64,000 bases of DNA. Source: Saposhnikovia divaricata. Its lineage: Eukaryota; Streptophyta; Magnoliopsida; Apiales; Apiaceae. A program made the position numbers and the translations under genes. Below the pieces are notes generated by a model. The model had not been told where the DNA came from, did not search any database, and saw only the letters and a list, made by a program, of their open reading frames with translations. The stretch covers positions 11,126,001-11,190,000 of the forward strand of contig CM071596.1 in the NCBI GenBank assembly GCA_036435485.1, written 5' to 3'. This document shows positions 63,518 through 64,000 of the stretch, piece after piece (positions within the stretch are counted from its first letter, which is position 1; every line of letters starts with the position of its first letter).

Positions 63518-64000
63518 TTAGGAGAAGGGAGTTTAGAATACCGACCAATGCCTTACTTTGACAGACCTTTCATTCCTGGAAGGTAAATTTCGATGGTATT
63601 AGAATGTGTATATATGAAACTGTTTCTGATATTACATGTGTATATATAATCTCATCACCGCCACTCTTTTCCCCAACGACAGTATCGGCCCCGAGATCGC
63701 CGACTCTGTTAAACAGTTGGGTTCATGTTATCACTACTCAGAAATGGGCATCTATTGGTTTTCCGTGTCATCCCAATCAACTCAGGTAAGACCATGTGTA
63801 TCACACCATGGGCTCAGGTAACCTCTTAAATTAACATAGATGAATTATTCAGATTAGCATTTAGAAAAATGTACATTTTCCTGTTTTTGAATCAGATCTT
63901 GCTCTATCTTGTTTTGGCCGTGATTATCATATTTGACCAATTATCTAATTGTTGTGTATGATGGATTATTCATGATTTCTGTTTCCGATTAAGTCTTCTA
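63518..64000 (+). mobile_element. Inserted segment with IDH exon (unit C copy, cut by the window end)
   Basis: It is near-identical to 49540-50040 in unit A, with left border TTAGAATACCGACC. Its right border lies outside the window. Confidence 0.6.
63648..63716 (+). pseudogene. NAD-dependent isocitrate dehydrogenase exon fragment (unit C)
   Basis: NLITATLFPNDSIGPEIADS then VKQ. Like the unit A copy, but the GDG motif has decayed to NDS. The two copies have changed independently since the duplication. Confidence 0.75.

Larger units (their letters stand above)
60108..64000. repeat. Unit C of the tandem array (continues beyond the window)
   Basis: It is collinear with units A and B and carries the receiver pseudogene, then TAAGAGTGTGACACC (62881) and the IDH-fragment insertion shared with unit A. 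Confidence 0.8.

Overview
The window looks like nuclear DNA from a flowering plant, most likely a eudicot. It is AT-rich, the genes are split by GT..AG introns, and it is packed with plant-type LTR retrotransposons, MITEs, hAT elements and Helitrons. Nothing fixes the species. I recognise two apparently functional genes: a WVD2-like 7 type microtubule-binding protein (minus strand, eight coding exons, 3.86-10.69 kb, with a non-coding 5' exon near 12.3 kb) and an intronless AP2/ERF transcription factor resembling Arabidopsis ERF021 (minus strand, 47.4-47.9 kb). All other gene-like sequences are fragments or pseudogenes.

Layout. 0-3.8 kb: a truncated papain-type cysteine protease exon, a 41-bp tandem repeat and MITEs. 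3.8-12.4 kb: the WVD2-like gene, with MITEs and microsatellites in its introns and a recent 207-bp in-frame duplication in exon 2. 12.5-16.2 kb: intergenic DNA with a foldback MITE and an insertion rich in perfect ATACGC palindromes. 16.2-42.7 kb: one Tat-lineage Ty3/gypsy element (523/519-bp LTRs, 5-bp target duplication CTCGT) swollen to about 26.5 kb by nested insertions. Its gag was split by a minus-strand chromovirus-like LTR element with 4.4-kb LTRs and again by a defective hAT element (8-bp duplication). One chromovirus LTR holds a 3.7-kb solo LTR and a Helitron, and the other holds a hAT MITE. Because the two 4.4-kb LTRs are about 1% different by eye, each serves as the empty site for insertions in the other. 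The Tat element has lost its reverse transcriptase and ends in a patchwork of short satellites. Its host locus is one copy of a head-to-tail duplication whose second copy lies at 42.9-45.2 kb.

47.4-64 kb: after the ERF gene comes a head-to-tail array of about 5.6-kb units (A about 48.9-54.6, B 54.6-60.1, C 60.1 to beyond the window). Each unit carries a decaying receiver-domain gene of the hybrid histidine kinase/response-regulator type. Units A and C, but not B, also carry an inserted fragment of an NAD-isocitrate dehydrogenase gene. The array is further broken by two Copia-type solo LTRs, a 269-bp TRIM-like element, MITEs and a hairpin element with TGACGTCA sites.

No operon-like or multi-gene system is evident. 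The main interest is the datable nest of transposons, the satellite-forming retrotransposon tail and the receiver-domain pseudogene array.
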